64,000 bases of DNA from Azospirillum sp. TSH58 (GTDB lineage: Bacteria > Pseudomonadota > Alphaproteobacteria > Azospirillales > Azospirillaceae). The position numbers and the translations under genes are program-made. A model generated the notes under the pieces. It was not told the DNA's origin. It saw only the letters and a program-made list of their open reading frames with translations, and did no database searches. The stretch spans positions 1,477,001-1,541,000 of the forward strand of contig NZ_CP022367.1 in NCBI RefSeq assembly GCF_003119115.1, given 5' to 3'. Positions 62,457 through 64,000 of the stretch are shown piece after piece (the stretch's first letter is position 1; each line of letters opens with the position of its first letter).

Positions 62457-63761
62457 TTGCCTGAAGAGAGCAAGGAACGGGAGGCGGCGGTTCCGGATGG
62501 ATCCGGTCGCGGCTTCCGGCCGGCGTCGCTGGACGCCGTGAATTTCCTGTTGGCGGACGTGCGGGGGGCGCTCGGCCCTTATCTCAATGTCTTCCTGGTG
62601 ACCCAGCAGCATTGGAGCCAGTCGGAGGTCGGACTGGTGACCAGCCTCGCCGGCTGGCTCGGGCTTGCCGTGCAGACGCCGATCGGGGCGGCCATCGACG
62701 CCACCCACCGCAAGCGCGAGGCCATCGTCCTGGCGCTGGTCGTGCTGGGCGCGGGGGCGCTGTGCATCTACGCGTTCCCGCAATTCTGGCCGGTCCTGAT
62801 CGCGAACACGCTGATCGCGGTGGTCGGGGACGTGTTCGGGCCGGCGGTGGCGGCCCTGACCCTCGGCCTCGTCCCGCAGCGCCTGCTCGCCCGCCGGATG
62901 GGGCGCAACGCCGCCTTCGACCACGCGGGCAACGTCGCCGTGGCGGCGCTCGCCGGGCTGGTCGGCTGGCTGTTCTCCCAGCAGGCCGTCTTTCTGCTGG
63001 TGCCGGTGTTCGCGGTCCTGTCGTCGCTCGCCGTCCTGTCGATTCCGGCCTCCGCCATCGACCAGCGCCGGGCGCGCGGGGTGGAGGCTTCGGCGGGTGA
63101 AGGGCCGGGCGACGGGGAAAAGGTGTCCGGCATGGGCATCCTGGTCCGTTGCCGGCCGCTGCTGATCTTCGGCAGTTGCGCCTTGCTGTTCCATTTCGCC
63201 AACGCGCCCCTGCTGCCGCTGGTCGGGCAGAAGCTGGCCGCGGCGCACCCGGAGTGGGCGACGGTCATGATGTCGTCCTGCATCATCGCCGCCCAGCTCG
63301 TCATGCTGCCCATCGCCATCCTGGTCGGGCGGACGGCGGACCGTCTGGGCCGCAAGCCGATCCTGCTGATCGGCTTCGCCATCCTGCCCCTGCGGGCCGT
63401 CCTCTACACCCTGTCGGACGACAGCGCCTGGCTGATCGGCGTCCAGCTTCTCGACGGAGTCGGCGCCGGCATCTTCACCGCCCTGACGCCGCTGGTGATC
63501 GCCGACCTGATGCGCGGCACCGGACGCTACAACCTCGCCTTCGGGGCGGTCGCCACGATGCAGGGGGTGGGGGCCTCGACCAGCGGCTTCGTCACCGGCG
63601 TGATCGTCGACCGTTTCGGCTATTCCGCCGCCTTCCTCACCGCCGGGGCGATGGCCCTGATCGCGCTGGCCGCTCTGTTCCTGGGCCTGCCGGAGACCGC
63701 GCCGGGCGGCCCCGCCGAATCCGAGGCGGGAGCGTTGGAGGAGCCCAGCCTTGCCGAATGA
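62457..63761 (+). CDS. MFS transporter
   Basis: A 434-residue major facilitator protein with about twelve hydrophobic segments in two halves. The cytoplasmic signature between helices 2 and 3 is GAAIDATHRKREAIV; between 8 and 9, GRTADRLGRKPILLIG. A hydrophilic loop of about 30 residues separates the halves (DQRRARGVEASAGEGPGD). The start is TTG at 62457, preceded by GAAGGGAG; no in-frame ATG or GTG is available near. Substrate unknown. Confidence 0.9.
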   Translation: MPEESKEREAAVPDGSGRGFRPASLDAVNFLLADVRGALGPYLNVFLVTQQHWSQSEVGLVTSLAGWLGLAVQTPIGAAIDATHRKREAIVLALVVLGAGALCIYAFPQFWPVLIANTLIAVVGDVFGPAVAALTLGLVPQRLLARRMGRNAAFDHAGNVAVAALAGLVGWLFSQQAVFLLVPVFAVLSSLAVLSIPASAIDQRRARGVEASAGEGPGDGEKVSGMGILVRCRPLLIFGSCALLFHFANAPLLPLVGQKLAAAHPEWATVMMSSCIIAAQLVMLPIAILVGRTADRLGRKPILLIGFAILPLRAVLYTLSDDSAWLIGVQLLDGVGAGIFTALTPLVIADLMRGTGRYNLAFGAVATMQGVGASTSGFVTGVIVDRFGYSAAFLTAGAMALIALAALFLGLPETAPGGPAESEAGALEEPSLAE

Positions 63762-63784
63762 CCCGTCCGTGAACGGGGACGCTT

Positions 63785-64000
63785 TCAGAAGGCCCGGGAT
63801 TCCCTGAGGCCGGCGATGGGCGGGGCGGTCAGGCGCGCGGCGGGCAGGAGGATGGTCACGGTGGTGCCGCGTCCCGGCGCGCTGTCCAACTCCACGCTGC
63901 CGCCGTGCAGTTCGGCGAAGCGGCGGACGATGGGCAGGCCCAGCCCGATCCCCTCATGCTGGCGCACCAGGGAGCGCTCGCCCTGGATGAATGGGCGAAA
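63785..64000 (-). CDS. Sensor histidine kinase, 5' part outside window
   Basis: The last 71 codons of a kinase whose start lies past base 64000. The HATPase G2 region is visible: FIQGERSLVRQHEGIGLGLPIV, then ELHGGSVELDSAPGRGTTVTILLPAA. The protein ends soon after the ATPase domain, so no receiver follows. It is convergent with the MFS transporter (23 bases between stops). Confidence 0.85.
   Translation of the reverse strand, partial: FRPFIQGERSLVRQHEGIGLGLPIVRRFAELHGGSVELDSAPGRGTTVTILLPAARLTAPPIAGLRESRAF

Overview
The window is a high-GC, gene-dense stretch of an alphaproteobacterial genome, most likely Azospirillum or a close Rhodospirillales relative. This is inferred from a CcrM-type GANTC methyltransferase, a DUF2336 protein, a MarR gene divergent from ilvE, many sensor kinases, and housekeeping genes (folB, rnhB, uvrB, ilvE) that suggest a chromosome rather than a plasmid. 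Species cannot be fixed from the sequence alone. No rRNA, tRNA, phage, insertion sequence or CRISPR array was seen.

1-9.3 kb: end of a sensor kinase, then folB, ccrM, rnhB, a two-domain cyclic-nucleotide-binding protein, a YchJ/SEC-C protein, a double cold-shock-domain protein, an S41 (Ctp) protease and an ExoY-type sugar transferase. GANTC sites are dense in front of ccrM.

9.4-25.7 kb: a [NiFe]-hydrogenase locus. The structural operon on the minus strand is hybO-hybA-hybB-hybC-(hairpin)-hybD. The maturation operon, also minus, is hupF-hupIJ(rubredoxin fusion)-hupK-hypA-hypB-hypF-hypC-hypE, mostly with overlapping start and stop codons. hypD is missing. Between the two operons, on the plus strand, sit hupE (nickel permease) and a tandem pair of secreted methyl-parathion-hydrolase-like metallo-beta-lactamase-fold enzymes. 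A perfect FNR/FixK-type box precedes hybO and a 9/10 match lies in the hupF/hupE divergent region, so both operons are probably switched on at low oxygen.

25.7-38.6 kb: a chemoreceptor, adenine deaminase, FkbM methyltransferase, two DMT exporters, an SbmA/YddA-like ABC transporter, a histidine phosphatase, a GST, a receiver-only regulator and several very small proteins.

38.7-47.7 kb: a cupin, treY, and an 1879-residue single-frame fusion of maltokinase-like, TreZ and MalQ parts. Together with TreY this would convert alpha-glucans to trehalose and recycle maltodextrins.

47.8-64 kb: small proteins, a DUF983 protein, a FOXRED1-like FAD oxidoreductase, an HNH nuclease, an EnvZ/OmpR pair, a hybrid histidine kinase, cspA (with a GANTC-rich leader), a MarR regulator, ilvE, uvrB, a DUF2336 protein, an MFS transporter and the C-terminal end of another kinase.

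The most unexpected pattern crosses the window. Five unrelated genes end inside short tandem repeats (13-15 bp, three or four copies) whose first copy carries the stop codon. In four of them every copy keeps a TGA, and in three of those the 13- or 14-bp period puts TGA into all three reading frames. Several hairpin-rich intergenic repeats (33.4, 42.0 and 58.3 kb) are also present.
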